Shown here one piece after another: positions 23,910 to 31,896 of a stretch of DNA of 64,000 bases. The DNA comes from Bacillota bacterium (GTDB taxonomy: Bacteria > Bacillota > Clostridia > Christensenellales > CAG-138): assembly GCA_023459335.1 (NCBI GenBank), contig JAEWUO010000020.1, positions 133,301 to 197,300 on the forward strand, given 5' to 3'. Numbering within the stretch: position 1 is the stretch's first letter; every line of letters starts with the position of its first letter. The position numbers and the translations under genes are program-made. Under the pieces are notes generated by a model. It was given only the letters and a program-made list of their open reading frames with translations. It made no database searches and was not told the origin of the DNA.

Positions 23910-25589
23910 ATGAAAACGCATAAAAGAGCGATCAGAGCGGCCGAATGTCCGGATCGTAACGAATCTGAAAAAACGAAGATACCGCTGTCCGCGTCAATTG
24001 ACAACGAGTGCGCCGGACGGAATATAAAATCAAATAGAAAACGAACCCTCCTTGCAATCATCATTACAATGCTGATATTCATTGCGGTCACACGCCTGCT
24101 TTCATTAAGCCACGGATTGCGGCTTCACCCTGACGAATTGGTGTTCTTCAGCTCTGCGAGCAGTTTGTTTCTAAACAGCCCTTATCACGCATTTAAAGCG
24201 TACCCGGAAGGTGCATTTTTCATGCAGATGCCCTTTCAGATGGTTCGGCAATTCGCATTGCTTCTCATACACTTTGGAGGCAATACGCAGATAAGCGGCG
24301 CGCACCTGACGGGAAGGCTTGCTTCCGTTTTCTATTTTTCATTGGGCGCCGTGCTCGGCTGCACGTTTCTTAATATCATACAAAAGAAAAAGCTGCCGAT
24401 CCTTCTATATGCGATTACTATCGTATTTTCTCTTTTCCAAATTGAGCAATCCAGATATGCAACAGGCGAAGCGCCTTCGTTTTTTCTGATGATGGCAATG
24501 CTGAATCTGCTTGCGTTATCTCTGCGATCCAATAAAACAAGCCTCCTGCTAGCGGCTGCATTTGTGGCAGGCGCGTTAGGAGGCGTCAAGTACCCGCAGA
24601 TTTATTTTATACTTCTTCCCATCGGCGCCGCGTTCATGATTCAGCGTTCCGCTAAAAAAACACTTATCTTCCATATCTTGCTTATACTGGCCTGTTCGAC
24701 CGCCGGATTTATCTGTTTATCGCCGTCCGTTTTAAAACCGGGTTTTTTATGGGATGCTGTGTTTCGAGAAACGGGAGCCTATCTAGATCATCCGAATATT
24801 GTAGCTGCCGGAACGCCGTTGGGGCACCTGACAAGCTTATCGTTGTTTCACTTTCTGTATGCGGATGTTCCTTTTGCCCCCATCTTCGCGATTGCAGGTA
24901 TGGTTTTTTTATTCAAAAACAACGAGAGGTCGAATTTCAGGACGTTTTTCTCGCTCATCGTTCCAATCGTACTGCTTGGCTTTTTCATATATAACCTGTT
25001 CATTCAAGCGCTGTATTTCAGGACATATTATATCTATTTCTGCGTTTGTATGATCTATGCAGCCATCGGCATGTCCGAGCTGTTTGCACGAAAACGCATC
25101 AAACAGCTCATTCTTGCGTTGCTGTGTATTATGATCGTCAGAGGAGGATTTTTCACTTATTTGTTAAGTCAGCCTCAAAAGGATGCCGTCGCACCTTTGT
25201 ATACGCATGAAAAGTGGTCGGATCGCGCTGCCGTTACCGTCACCGGTACAGGGTTTACCGAAGGAGATATTCCAGGTCAGGCAACGCAAATCAGCATGTA
25301 TGATGCGTTTCTTTCCTTAACGCCTTCTTTGAATGCCGGCGAATTTCAAATGATTGGCGGGTATCAGTTCGGCATCGCAAGAAATAGAATTTTTGAAATG
25401 AAAAACGCCGACGTTATAAGCGCGACAAACGGATGGGATTCTTTCCGAGAGGAAAACGATCCATATCTCTTCTATAAACTATATCCCGATTATTACTACG
25501 ATCTGTTCGGTTTCTGGCTGGAAGGCAATATGGAAACATATTATGAGTTTCCGAGCGTTTACTATTATTATAAGCCTTCCGCCGACTGA
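23910..25589 (+). CDS. PMT/ArnT-like GT-C membrane glycosyltransferase
   Basis: A 559-residue protein with about 50 hydrophilic N-terminal residues, then about eleven membrane helices and a C-terminal extracytoplasmic segment. The motif LHPDELVFFSSA after the first helix matches the acidic catalytic pair of PMT/ArnT-type GT-C enzymes, and RYATGEAPSFFLMMAML resembles the second conserved region of PMT_2 proteins. These enzymes transfer sugars from lipid carriers to proteins or glycans outside the membrane. The acceptor is unknown. GGTGAGG precedes the ATG by four bases. It is A+T-rich like its neighbours and convergent with the next gene. Confidence 0.75.
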   Translation: MKTHKRAIRAAECPDRNESEKTKIPLSASIDNECAGRNIKSNRKRTLLAIIITMLIFIAVTRLLSLSHGLRLHPDELVFFSSASSLFLNSPYHAFKAYPEGAFFMQMPFQMVRQFALLLIHFGGNTQISGAHLTGRLASVFYFSLGAVLGCTFLNIIQKKKLPILLYAITIVFSLFQIEQSRYATGEAPSFFLMMAMLNLLALSLRSNKTSLLLAAAFVAGALGGVKYPQIYFILLPIGAAFMIQRSAKKTLIFHILLILACSTAGFICLSPSVLKPGFLWDAVFRETGAYLDHPNIVAAGTPLGHLTSLSLFHFLYADVPFAPIFAIAGMVFLFKNNERSNFRTFFSLIVPIVLLGFFIYNLFIQALYFRTYYIYFCVCMIYAAIGMSELFARKRIKQLILALLCIMIVRGGFFTYLLSQPQKDAVAPLYTHEKWSDRAAVTVTGTGFTEGDIPGQATQISMYDAFLSLTPSLNAGEFQMIGGYQFGIARNRIFEMKNADVISATNGWDSFREENDPYLFYKLYPDYYYDLFGFWLEGNMETYYEFPSVYYYYKPSAD

Positions 25590-25713
25590 GCCGTCCTATT
25601 GAAATGTTAATCAAAACGATTGTGTATCGTTCATTTTAAATCGTTCTAGCTGGCGCTCTCTGAGGTATAATCGAGTAACATATTTAAAAAGGCAACGAAT
25701 CCTTTCAGGAAAT

Positions 25714-27384
25714 TTACGGCATCTGAAATACCGCCATAAACTCCGAGCCGAACGCGCGGAGCGATACCGTTTTGGTCAATCCGTCCAAATAAACTTGCGT
25801 ACCATACATCGGCAGCCATGTCTGGCGCGGTTCCAGCGTTTTGTCGGTACAGAGCTGCAGTCCGCGCGGGTTGACCATCACGTAATCCGCGCCGCGCGCG
25901 ATCTGATAGTACCCGACAAAAATCAGACGCATTCTGCTCCGGTATGAAGCGGGCAGGATATGATACGCCTTATCCAGCCCGTCCCCCGTATACCAGTCGG
26001 TAGAAGTAACGGAGATCTGTTCCGGCGAATCGACTGTGTCGATCAGCTTCATCAGCGCCTGCGCCTGAGAAACGTTCCAGTAATCAAGATCGTATCGCGC
26101 TCCGGGATCGACGCCCGCAAGTTTGCTGAAATATACGAATTGGAATGGGTGGCTCAGAACAACGATCAGCAGCATCGCGAGAATCTGCGCCGATGCGGCG
26201 CCGATGGATACGCATTTCCATCTGCCTTTCAGCCAGTCGGTCAGAAACTGGAGCCCATAAACAGCCAGCAGCAGGAGCAGACCGTAAAGGAAATAGAAAT
26301 GTCGCCAGCTGTCGTAAAGGATCGGGCGGCTGACCATCGCGAAACAGAGAAACACCCAGACGCAGGCGATACAGATCAGATAATATTTATGCGCGCCCGA
26401 GAAGAGTTCCTTCGCTTTAAACCGAAAGGCGTTCACCAGCGCGGTTACATTTCCAAAGAGCATCAACGCGACGATCAACGGCGGCGTAGTGATGGCAATC
26501 ATCACAGGGATGTAGTGCCACGGCACGGGTCGGCATGCCTTGCCCATATAAAAGACGAAACCCGGCCAGTCGGAGAAATTTGACGAGCGCGCGAACACAT
26601 ATTCGATGAAACGGATTGGATCAGCCCATGCGCCGGGCGTCAGCGCAAGATAGAATAGTACGAACGATACGGCAGCAAGCAGACCGAGCAGGAGTCTCTT
26701 CACGCTCCACTCTTTTTTCACCGAAATGGTAACAAGGTATAAAAGCCCGCATAGGCCGAAGAAGAATAAACCGGAAACTCGCATGTTCGCCGCGAGCGCG
26801 CCGAAGAGCGCGAATGTCAGCGCGGAACCGACGCGGGTGCGCTCGATGAAACGAATGCAGAACCAAAGGCAGAGGAGCACCATGACCATTGCCATGACGT
26901 CTTTGTTGTTATAGTGCGATTCCGCAAAGAAACGCGGGCTCAGGTAGAGGAACAGACTCGCAATCACGCCGTATCCCCAGCGTTTGGTCAGAAACTTGGC
27001 GATGCAGTAGATTGAGAAAACGCCTGCCATGAAGATCAGGAACGTATATCCGTGCCAGAGCAGCATGAGCGTACGCGCGCCGTCCTCGCCATACGAGAAG
27101 AACAAAGCGGGCGCGAACGGGTAGTAGACAGACTGGCCGTGGTCGATATCCACGTTTTCGGACGCATCCGGGAATTCGATCCCTGTTGAAGACTGCGCGG
27201 GTTTATTTTCTGCGCCGAGAAACAATCCTGCGTATTCGCGGACATTCGAACCAAGCGTTCGGATCTCGGTCAATTCGTCCCACGGCATGCCGTAATCCGG
27301 AGTAACAAACAGGCCGGCGGCTGTCATGACGAGAAAAAGAATCGCGACGATCCAGCGGCGGTATCGATTGATCCAGTTCAGCAT
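25714..27384 (-). CDS. PMT_2-like GT-C membrane glycosyltransferase
   Basis: About 556 residues with eleven or more helices. The first loop has DYGMPWDELTEIR, the acidic pair expected of GT-C enzymes, and the cytoplasmic-face motif SPRFFAESHYNNKDVMAM is typical of PMT_2 proteins. The C-terminal 130 residues (from FSKLAGVDPGARYDLDYW) form an extracytoplasmic domain. GGGAGA six to seven bases before the ATG at 27384 fixes the start; a further upstream in-frame ATG lies beyond the likely transcript start. The enzyme probably glycosylates a surface component; no pathway partners are adjacent except other GT-C-like genes. Confidence 0.78.
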   Translation of the reverse strand: MLNWINRYRRWIVAILFLVMTAAGLFVTPDYGMPWDELTEIRTLGSNVREYAGLFLGAENKPAQSSTGIEFPDASENVDIDHGQSVYYPFAPALFFSYGEDGARTLMLLWHGYTFLIFMAGVFSIYCIAKFLTKRWGYGVIASLFLYLSPRFFAESHYNNKDVMAMVMVLLCLWFCIRFIERTRVGSALTFALFGALAANMRVSGLFFFGLCGLLYLVTISVKKEWSVKRLLLGLLAAVSFVLFYLALTPGAWADPIRFIEYVFARSSNFSDWPGFVFYMGKACRPVPWHYIPVMIAITTPPLIVALMLFGNVTALVNAFRFKAKELFSGAHKYYLICIACVWVFLCFAMVSRPILYDSWRHFYFLYGLLLLLAVYGLQFLTDWLKGRWKCVSIGAASAQILAMLLIVVLSHPFQFVYFSKLAGVDPGARYDLDYWNVSQAQALMKLIDTVDSPEQISVTSTDWYTGDGLDKAYHILPASYRSRMRLIFVGYYQIARGADYVMVNPRGLQLCTDKTLEPRQTWLPMYGTQVYLDGLTKTVSLRAFGSEFMAVFQMP

Positions 27385-27427
27385 ATCGTTATCTCCCGTT
27401 TGTGTAGGATGAAATGTGTTGACCATT

Positions 27428-27455
27428 ACTTTATCGGATTTTATTGTTTTGTCAA
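27428..27455 (-). promoter_or_regulatory. Promoter of the GT-C gene at 25714-27384
   Basis: On the minus strand TTGACA (27450-27455) and TAAAGT (27428-27433) with a 16-base spacer. A seven-bp inverted repeat ACAACAA/TTGTTGT (27481-27487, 27496-27502) lies upstream in the same divergent intergenic region. Confidence 0.6.
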
Positions 27456-27571
27456 CGGTACAATCATATATTAGCCAAAAACAACAAGAATATGTTTGTT
27501 GTCGTTCTAAAAATAAAACATAGAAAAGAAAATTTGTTGATTTAACTCATTTTTTACTGCTGTTCATTCTG

Positions 27572-27599
27572 TTGCGATTGTGTATAGTAATAGTATAAC
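27572..27599 (+). promoter_or_regulatory. Promoter of the Thr/Pro-rich surface protein gene
   Basis: TTGCGA (27572-27577) and TATAAC (27594-27599) with a 16-base spacer. The transcript would start near 27606. Confidence 0.6.
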
Positions 27600-27630
27600 G
27601 CGTAAACGGCAACAAACAGGAGGGAACCGA

Positions 27631-28287
27631 ATGAAAATCGGGTATCGGATCTTATTCTGGATTTTATCCGTCGTTTTTTTGTTTCTCGCGTTTGCGTTTA
27701 TCTTCTCAAACCTTTTATCCGGCGCGCTGATGCTCGCCGCTGCGGTGATTGTCAATCCGCTGTTTATCAAGGGCGTACATTTGAAAAAGGGCTTGACCGC
27801 GTTGTTGGTCATCGGCTTTTTTCTCGCGTCGGTCGCGGTGCTGCCCGGCGAAAAAGGAGAGTCACAGACGCGCACGGCGGTGGGAAGCGGGCAAGCGACA
27901 CAAAAAGCCGGAGACGATTTACTGTCGGAGAAAACTTCGCGCTCCGGTCTTTCATCGGATCTGACGGTGACCGGATCGCTTGCATCCGTCGCGAAATCGG
28001 AGGTTCCATCTGCTGAGGAAAATACCCCTACGCCGACATTGACCATAACGCCGTCTCCGGCGCTTGTGTCGACGCCCGCGCCGACTGACACACCTGCTCC
28101 GACGCCCACGCCGACTGCTAAAGCGACTACGACGCCTATACCGACTGAGAAACCGACTCCGTCGCCCACAGCGATTGCCAAAACGACTCCGACGCCTATA
28201 CCGACCGTGAAACCGACTTCGTCGCCTGCGCCCGCGGCGGCACGCTCCCGCGCGCAGGTATCGAAATCATCGATTATACCGACGTGA
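27631..28287 (+). CDS. Membrane protein with Thr/Pro-rich stalk (5' part of a frameshifted gene)
   Basis: 218 residues from an ATG with CAGGAGGG upstream. Two hydrophobic segments (residues about 5-55) are followed by GFFLASVAVLPG, a Ser/Thr-rich segment and then a Pro/Thr repeat region (TPTPTLTITPSP and similar) typical of a cell-wall-spanning stalk. The frame ends in SKSSIIPT at a stop that cuts off an obvious domain encoded in the -1 frame just downstream. The protein is therefore probably the membrane anchor and stalk of a longer surface protein. The stalk DNA contains a 60-bp tandem repeat. Confidence 0.75.
   Translation: MKIGYRILFWILSVVFLFLAFAFIFSNLLSGALMLAAAVIVNPLFIKGVHLKKGLTALLVIGFFLASVAVLPGEKGESQTRTAVGSGQATQKAGDDLLSEKTSRSGLSSDLTVTGSLASVAKSEVPSAEENTPTPTLTITPSPALVSTPAPTDTPAPTPTPTAKATTTPIPTEKPTPSPTAIAKTTPTPIPTVKPTSSPAPAAARSRAQVSKSSIIPT
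28117..28236 (+). repeat. Two 60-bp tandem repeats in the Pro/Thr stalk
   Basis: Units 28117-28176 and 28177-28236 share most positions, each including ACGACGCCTATACCGAC or its variant. They encode 20-residue Pro/Thr-rich units and lie just before the frameshift. Such repeats vary in number by slippage. Confidence 0.9.
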
Positions 28288-28532
28288 TCGGAAGGGGAGA
28301 GTATGCGTCGATAAAGATCAAAGGGGAACCGAATACAGTTTATGATTGCAGCGTAGAATATAAATCCGGAATGTCAACGGCGGACGGCCTTGGGCAGGAA
28401 CGATCCGACGCGCAGGGATACGCTTCGTGGACATGGAAAGTAGGTACAAGAACATCCATCGATTATCGCCCTGCGATCTATGTGGAAGGCGGCGGCGATT
28501 CGGTCAGCGTAACGTTCCGCGTTACAGAATAA
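28284..28532 (+). CDS. C-terminal Ig-like domain of the same surface protein (frameshifted part)
   Basis: The frame continues upstream of its first possible start with GIEIIDYTDVIGRGEY, so the domain does not begin here but belongs to the preceding gene in the -1 frame. The sequence (YASIKIKGEPNTVYDCSVEY, KSGMSTADGL, SWTWKVGTRTS, SVTFRVTE) matches a small beta-sandwich domain common after Pro/Thr stalks on clostridial surface proteins. No ribosome site precedes the GTG at 28284. Whether this is a true mutation, a phase switch or a sequencing error cannot be seen. Confidence 0.7.
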   Translation: MIGRGEYASIKIKGEPNTVYDCSVEYKSGMSTADGLGQERSDAQGYASWTWKVGTRTSIDYRPAIYVEGGGDSVSVTFRVTE

Positions 28533-28534
28533 AG

Positions 28535-28551
28535 CGCCGCGCGATGCGGCG
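28535..28551. terminator. Short hairpin between convergent genes
   Basis: A six-bp perfect stem CGCCGC/GCGGCG (28535-28540, 28546-28551) lies between the surface protein and the convergent H-cluster protein. It has no clear T run, so a terminator role is uncertain. Confidence 0.35.
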
Positions 28552-28569
28552 AAACGTTAGAAACAGTAA

Positions 28570-29814
28570 TCAGAATTTTCTCACGAAAATATCGCTTTGC
28601 TCGATCAAGCTTTCGATTGTGTCGATTCCAAGCTGATGGAGAATCGCAATAACATATGGATTATCGATCGGCGTTTCATAGGTCGCTTCCGCGCCGTAAC
28701 GGACGACGTCGGCACGTCCTTCCTCCCGCGGAAGGATCGCCTTCGGTCCACCGACGCAGCCGCCGAGGCAGCCCATACCCTCGAAGAAGTTCGCGCAGCC
28801 GTTGCCCTCGAGAATGTCGTTGAGCATCTTCCTGCAGTCGGGCACGCCGTCTGCGTGCCGCGTGCTGATATGGATTGGCTTATCCGGATGGATCCGCTCC
28901 AAAGTCGACTGAACGGCCTGACTAACGCCGCCTGCGCCTGCGTAAATGCGGCCCGCCTTTGAGGAATGGTCGCGCTCGTCCTCCTCAACCTCGTCCAGAC
29001 GGATGCCTGCGTAATCGAACACGTCCTGTATCTCCTGGAATGTCAGTACGAAGTCGGTTGAATCGGCGACGTCCGCTTCGCGCGCTTCGGCTTTCTTCGC
29101 GAGGCACGGGCCGATGAAAACCGTGACCGCGCCGGGGTGGAGTTTTTTGATCGCGCGCCCGCAGGCGATCATCGGGGACACGGAGGCGGGGACATAAGGC
29201 ATGAGCTGCGCGTAGACTTTTCGGATCATGCCGATCCACATCGGGCAGCAGCAGCTTGTCAGCTGAAAATCTTCCTCGGTTTGGATATTCTGATCGAACT
29301 CCAGCGCTTCCTTAAGCGTAAGAATATCTGCAAACAACGCAACTTCCAGCATGCCCGTAAAACCGATTTTTTTAAACGCGGCGCGCAGTTTGTCGGGCGT
29401 GACCGCCGGGGAATACTGATTGACGAACGCGGGCGCGATCATTGCGTAAACAGGCGCGTCGGAATTTCTTAACGCGTTTAACGCGGGTAATACATCCCGG
29501 CTTTCGGTCAATCTTTTTTCTTCGCAGCTGCGGATGCAGTCACCGCAGCCGACGCAAGCAGCGGGATCGACCGCGATGCCGCCGTCCTGAATAAAGAGCG
29601 CGTCAAAATAACAGCGCGCGCGGCAGCGTTCCTGCCGCTCGGATGAACAATCGCAGGCGCCTGTGCGGATGACGAGAGGATATTTCTCCGGCTGCAGCAG
29701 GCAGGAGAGATGGTGAGGATCGTATCCCTGCTCCCGAACGAGATCGAGCTCCTGCGCAAGCAAACCGTTTACCGCGCTCTTTAAGAGGCGGTTGTAGAGT
29801 TCTTCAAAGGTCAT
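28570..29814 (-). CDS. [FeFe]-hydrogenase-like H-cluster-domain iron-sulfur protein
   Basis: About 414 residues. The N-terminal part holds a cysteine group CDCSSERQERCRARC near residue 50 and a ferredoxin-like CVGCGDCIRSC near 85. The rest resembles the hydrogenase large-subunit C-terminal domain with its three loops: TSCCCPMW near 187, GPCLAKKAE near 235 and EGMGCLGGCVGGP near 342. All cysteines that hold the H-cluster are present, but the usual TSCCPGW, MPC and GGG wording differs. It could be a sensory or divergent hydrogenase instead of a bulk hydrogen-evolving one. AGGGAG eight bases before the ATG at 29814 sets the start. A GntR regulator gene starts 145 bases away on the other strand. 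Confidence 0.8.
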   Translation of the reverse strand: MTFEELYNRLLKSAVNGLLAQELDLVREQGYDPHHLSCLLQPEKYPLVIRTGACDCSSERQERCRARCYFDALFIQDGGIAVDPAACVGCGDCIRSCEEKRLTESRDVLPALNALRNSDAPVYAMIAPAFVNQYSPAVTPDKLRAAFKKIGFTGMLEVALFADILTLKEALEFDQNIQTEEDFQLTSCCCPMWIGMIRKVYAQLMPYVPASVSPMIACGRAIKKLHPGAVTVFIGPCLAKKAEAREADVADSTDFVLTFQEIQDVFDYAGIRLDEVEEDERDHSSKAGRIYAGAGGVSQAVQSTLERIHPDKPIHISTRHADGVPDCRKMLNDILEGNGCANFFEGMGCLGGCVGGPKAILPREEGRADVVRYGAEATYETPIDNPYVIAILHQLGIDTIESLIEQSDIFVRKF

Positions 29815-29836
29815 TTGCATCACTCCCTGCGCCGTT

Positions 29837-29865
29837 ATTCTATCATGCCTTAAGAACTCGTTCAA
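29837..29865 (-). promoter_or_regulatory. Promoter of the H-cluster protein gene
   Basis: On the minus strand TTGAAC (29860-29865) and TAGAAT (29837-29842) with a 17-base spacer. The transcript start is near 29830. Confidence 0.65.
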
Positions 29866-29893
29866 TCGGCGTGAGAAGGCGGAATCGTTGCTC

Positions 29894-29922
29894 TTGACAA
29901 AAGCAATTTATCCGTCTATACT
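29894..29922 (+). promoter_or_regulatory. Promoter of the GntR-ABC operon with direct repeat
   Basis: TTGACA (29894-29899), 17-base spacer, TATACT (29917-29922). ATACTGT occurs at 29918-29924 and again nine bases later around the transcript start, a possible operator for the GntR protein it drives. Confidence 0.75.
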
Positions 29923-29959
29923 GTGCATACTGTATATGAACAGAGAGAAAGGGACAGAA

Positions 29960-30343
29960 TTGAACGTTATCATTCGCAACGCCAGCAATCAACCGATTTA
30001 CGAACAAATTTATACGCAGATCAAGGCGGCAATCCTCTCCGGAGAACTATCGGAAGGTGAGATGCTGCCTTCGATACGGCAGCTTGCGAAAGATTTACGC
30101 ATCAGCGTGATTACCACAAAGCGCGCTTACGACGAACTGGAGCGCGAAGGTTACATCTATACCGTCGCGGGAAAAGGGTGTTATGTGGCGTCGAAGAACA
30201 CGGAGATTATCCGCGAAGGACAGCTTAAAGTCATTGAAGAACATATGCGAGAGATACTCCGCATTGCGCCGTCCTGCCGGTTATCGGCGGAGGATGTGTT
30301 GGAGCAGTTTCGCGTGATCATAGAGGAGGAATCTAAGCAGTGA
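29960..30343 (+). CDS. GntR-family (YtrA-type) transcription regulator
   Basis: A 127-residue regulator: winged helix with NQPIYEQIYTQIKAAIL, GEMLPSIRQLAKDLRIS and VITTKRAYDELEREGYIYTV followed by GKGCYVA, then a short helical tail with no large ligand domain, as in YtrA-type members that control ABC exporters. The start is a TTG at 29960 with AAAGGG six bases upstream. Earlier in-frame starts fall at or before the predicted transcript start (about 29929). Its stop overlaps the GTG of the ATPase gene, so it likely autoregulates the operon. Confidence 0.88.
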   Translation: MNVIIRNASNQPIYEQIYTQIKAAILSGELSEGEMLPSIRQLAKDLRISVITTKRAYDELEREGYIYTVAGKGCYVASKNTEIIREGQLKVIEEHMREILRIAPSCRLSAEDVLEQFRVIIEEESKQ

Positions 30344-31191
30344 ATGCAATCGAAATCAAAGGAGTAAGCAAGCAGTATCCCGGATTCTTATTGGATCACA
30401 TCAACCTGACACTGCCGCAGGGAGCGATATTAGGACTGGTCGGCGAAAACGGGGCGGGAAAAAGCACTACCATCAAATTATTGATGAACGCGGTAAAAAA
30501 AGACAGCGGCTCCGTGCGGATACTAGGCGTGGACAACGAAGAAGAGGCGTTTCGCGAAACAAAGGAAGAGATCGGCGTCGTGCTGGACGAAGCGTATTTT
30601 CCGGAAATGCTGACGGCAAAAAACGTAAGCGCCGTCATGCGGCATACGTACCGGCAATGGGATGACGTTTGCTTTAATCAATTTTTGAACAGGATGGAAC
30701 TGCCGAAGGACAAAACGTTTAAAGATTTCTCGCGAGGCATGAAAATGAAGCTTGCCATCGCGGTCGCGCTCTCGCACCGGCCGAGGCTGCTTGTTCTCGA
30801 CGAGGCGACCAGCGGGCTCGACCCGATGATTCGCGACGAGATACTGACGATATTCAACGACTTTACGCGCGACGAAGAGCATTCCATACTGCTATCCTCC
30901 CATATCGTGAGCGATCTGGAAAAAATCTGCGACTACATTGCGTTTCTTCACAAAGGTAAATTGATCTTTTGCGAAGAAAAAGACCGCTTGTTTGAAACGT
31001 ATGCCGTTGCGCATTTATCGATGGACGAATACAACGCGCTGCCTGCAGGAGCTGCGGTCGGCATGAAAAAAAGCGCTTATGCAGTTGAGACGCTCGTGCG
31101 AAAGGAATTTATGCCAAAGTACATCCAAACGGAATACGCCGCGCTGGAAACGATCATTCTTTTTTTGGCGAAAGGAAGGGAGACCGAATGA
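30340..31191 (+). CDS. ABC transporter ATP-binding protein
   Basis: A 283-residue ATPase with Walker A GENGAGKST near residue 35, a Q-loop-like region, the signature FSRGMKMKLAIA near 130, Walker B LLVLDEATSGLD and the H-loop LLSSHIVSDLEKI. The C-terminal 70 residues lack motifs, as in export-type BcrA/YtrB relatives. It starts with GTG overlapping the GntR stop, with GAGGA about nine bases upstream. It works with the following membrane subunit; substrates of YtrA-linked transporters include cell-envelope-active compounds, but none is shown here. Confidence 0.92.
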   Translation: MNAIEIKGVSKQYPGFLLDHINLTLPQGAILGLVGENGAGKSTTIKLLMNAVKKDSGSVRILGVDNEEEAFRETKEEIGVVLDEAYFPEMLTAKNVSAVMRHTYRQWDDVCFNQFLNRMELPKDKTFKDFSRGMKMKLAIAVALSHRPRLLVLDEATSGLDPMIRDEILTIFNDFTRDEEHSILLSSHIVSDLEKICDYIAFLHKGKLIFCEEKDRLFETYAVAHLSMDEYNALPAGAAVGMKKSAYAVETLVRKEFMPKYIQTEYAALETIILFLAKGRETE

Positions 31192-31802
31192 GAGGACTGT
31201 TGATGAAAGACTTCTATACGCTGGCAAAGCAATTGAAGCTGGTGCTGGCGTTTCTCGCCGTTATGGTGATCATTCCGGGCATCAATAAGTCGGCCTTTGC
31301 CATGATCTACTTCGCTATGATGCCGATTACCGCGCTTGCCTACGACGAGCGCAGCAAATGGGACAGCCTTGCCGCCATGATGCCGTATTCAGCCAAAGAT
31401 ATCGTGCTGAGCAAATACCTGCTCGGTTATATAGGCATGGGCGCTGCCGGCGTTTTGTCTTTCGTTGCGAACGCGATCGTTCAACTTTTCAAGCATAGCC
31501 CGGTTACGATGGAAGACACGCTAACTATTCTGCTGATCATGTGCGTCGGGCTGATCCTGCTTGCGTTTAATCTCCCGTTTATCTTTAAACTGGGCGTTGA
31601 AAAGGGCAGGATCATCTTTCTGATCATCATCGCGGTGACCGTCTTTGCCATGATGATGGCTGGCGACAAGATAAAATTGCTTCTCGAATACAACTTCATG
31701 CAACCTGCGCTTCTCACGGCGGCAGCGGTGTTCATCGCCGTATTGGTCAACGTTGTTTCGTTGTCAATTTCAAATTCGTTCTATAAAAAGAAGGCGTTTT
31801 AA
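31188..31802 (+). CDS. ABC-2-type membrane permease
   Basis: A 204-residue membrane protein with six hydrophobic helices: KLVLAFLAVMVIIPGI, FAMIYFAMMPITALAYDERS, GYIGMGAAGVLSFVANAIV, LLIMCVGLILLAFNLPFIF and two more. The SKWDSLAAMMPYSAKDIVLSK segment between helices is typical of ABC-2 permeases of the YtrC/BcrB kind. The ATG overlaps the ATPase stop (ATGA). It ends the GntR-ABC operon and is followed by a terminator shared with amt. Confidence 0.88.
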   Translation: MRGLLMKDFYTLAKQLKLVLAFLAVMVIIPGINKSAFAMIYFAMMPITALAYDERSKWDSLAAMMPYSAKDIVLSKYLLGYIGMGAAGVLSFVANAIVQLFKHSPVTMEDTLTILLIMCVGLILLAFNLPFIFKLGVEKGRIIFLIIIAVTVFAMMMAGDKIKLLLEYNFMQPALLTAAAVFIAVLVNVVSLSISNSFYKKKAF

Positions 31803-31826
31803 ATAGATATAAACTGATCATTCACG

Positions 31827-31858
31827 GAAAACGCCCGACATATTTGCCGGGCGTTTTC
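31827..31858. terminator. Bidirectional terminator
   Basis: A perfect 11-bp stem (31827-31837 with 31848-31858) that begins GAAAA and ends TTTTC, so it carries T residues in both directions. It serves the ABC operon (plus) and amt (minus). Confidence 0.88.
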
Positions 31859-31896
31859 ATCTAGCGAATCGGGTTGAGGTATGGGGATTGGGGATA

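Noticed and set aside
28533..28569. Strong terminator between the surface protein and the H-cluster gene
   Set aside because: The hairpin has only six pairs and no T tract, so it was kept only as a low-confidence element.
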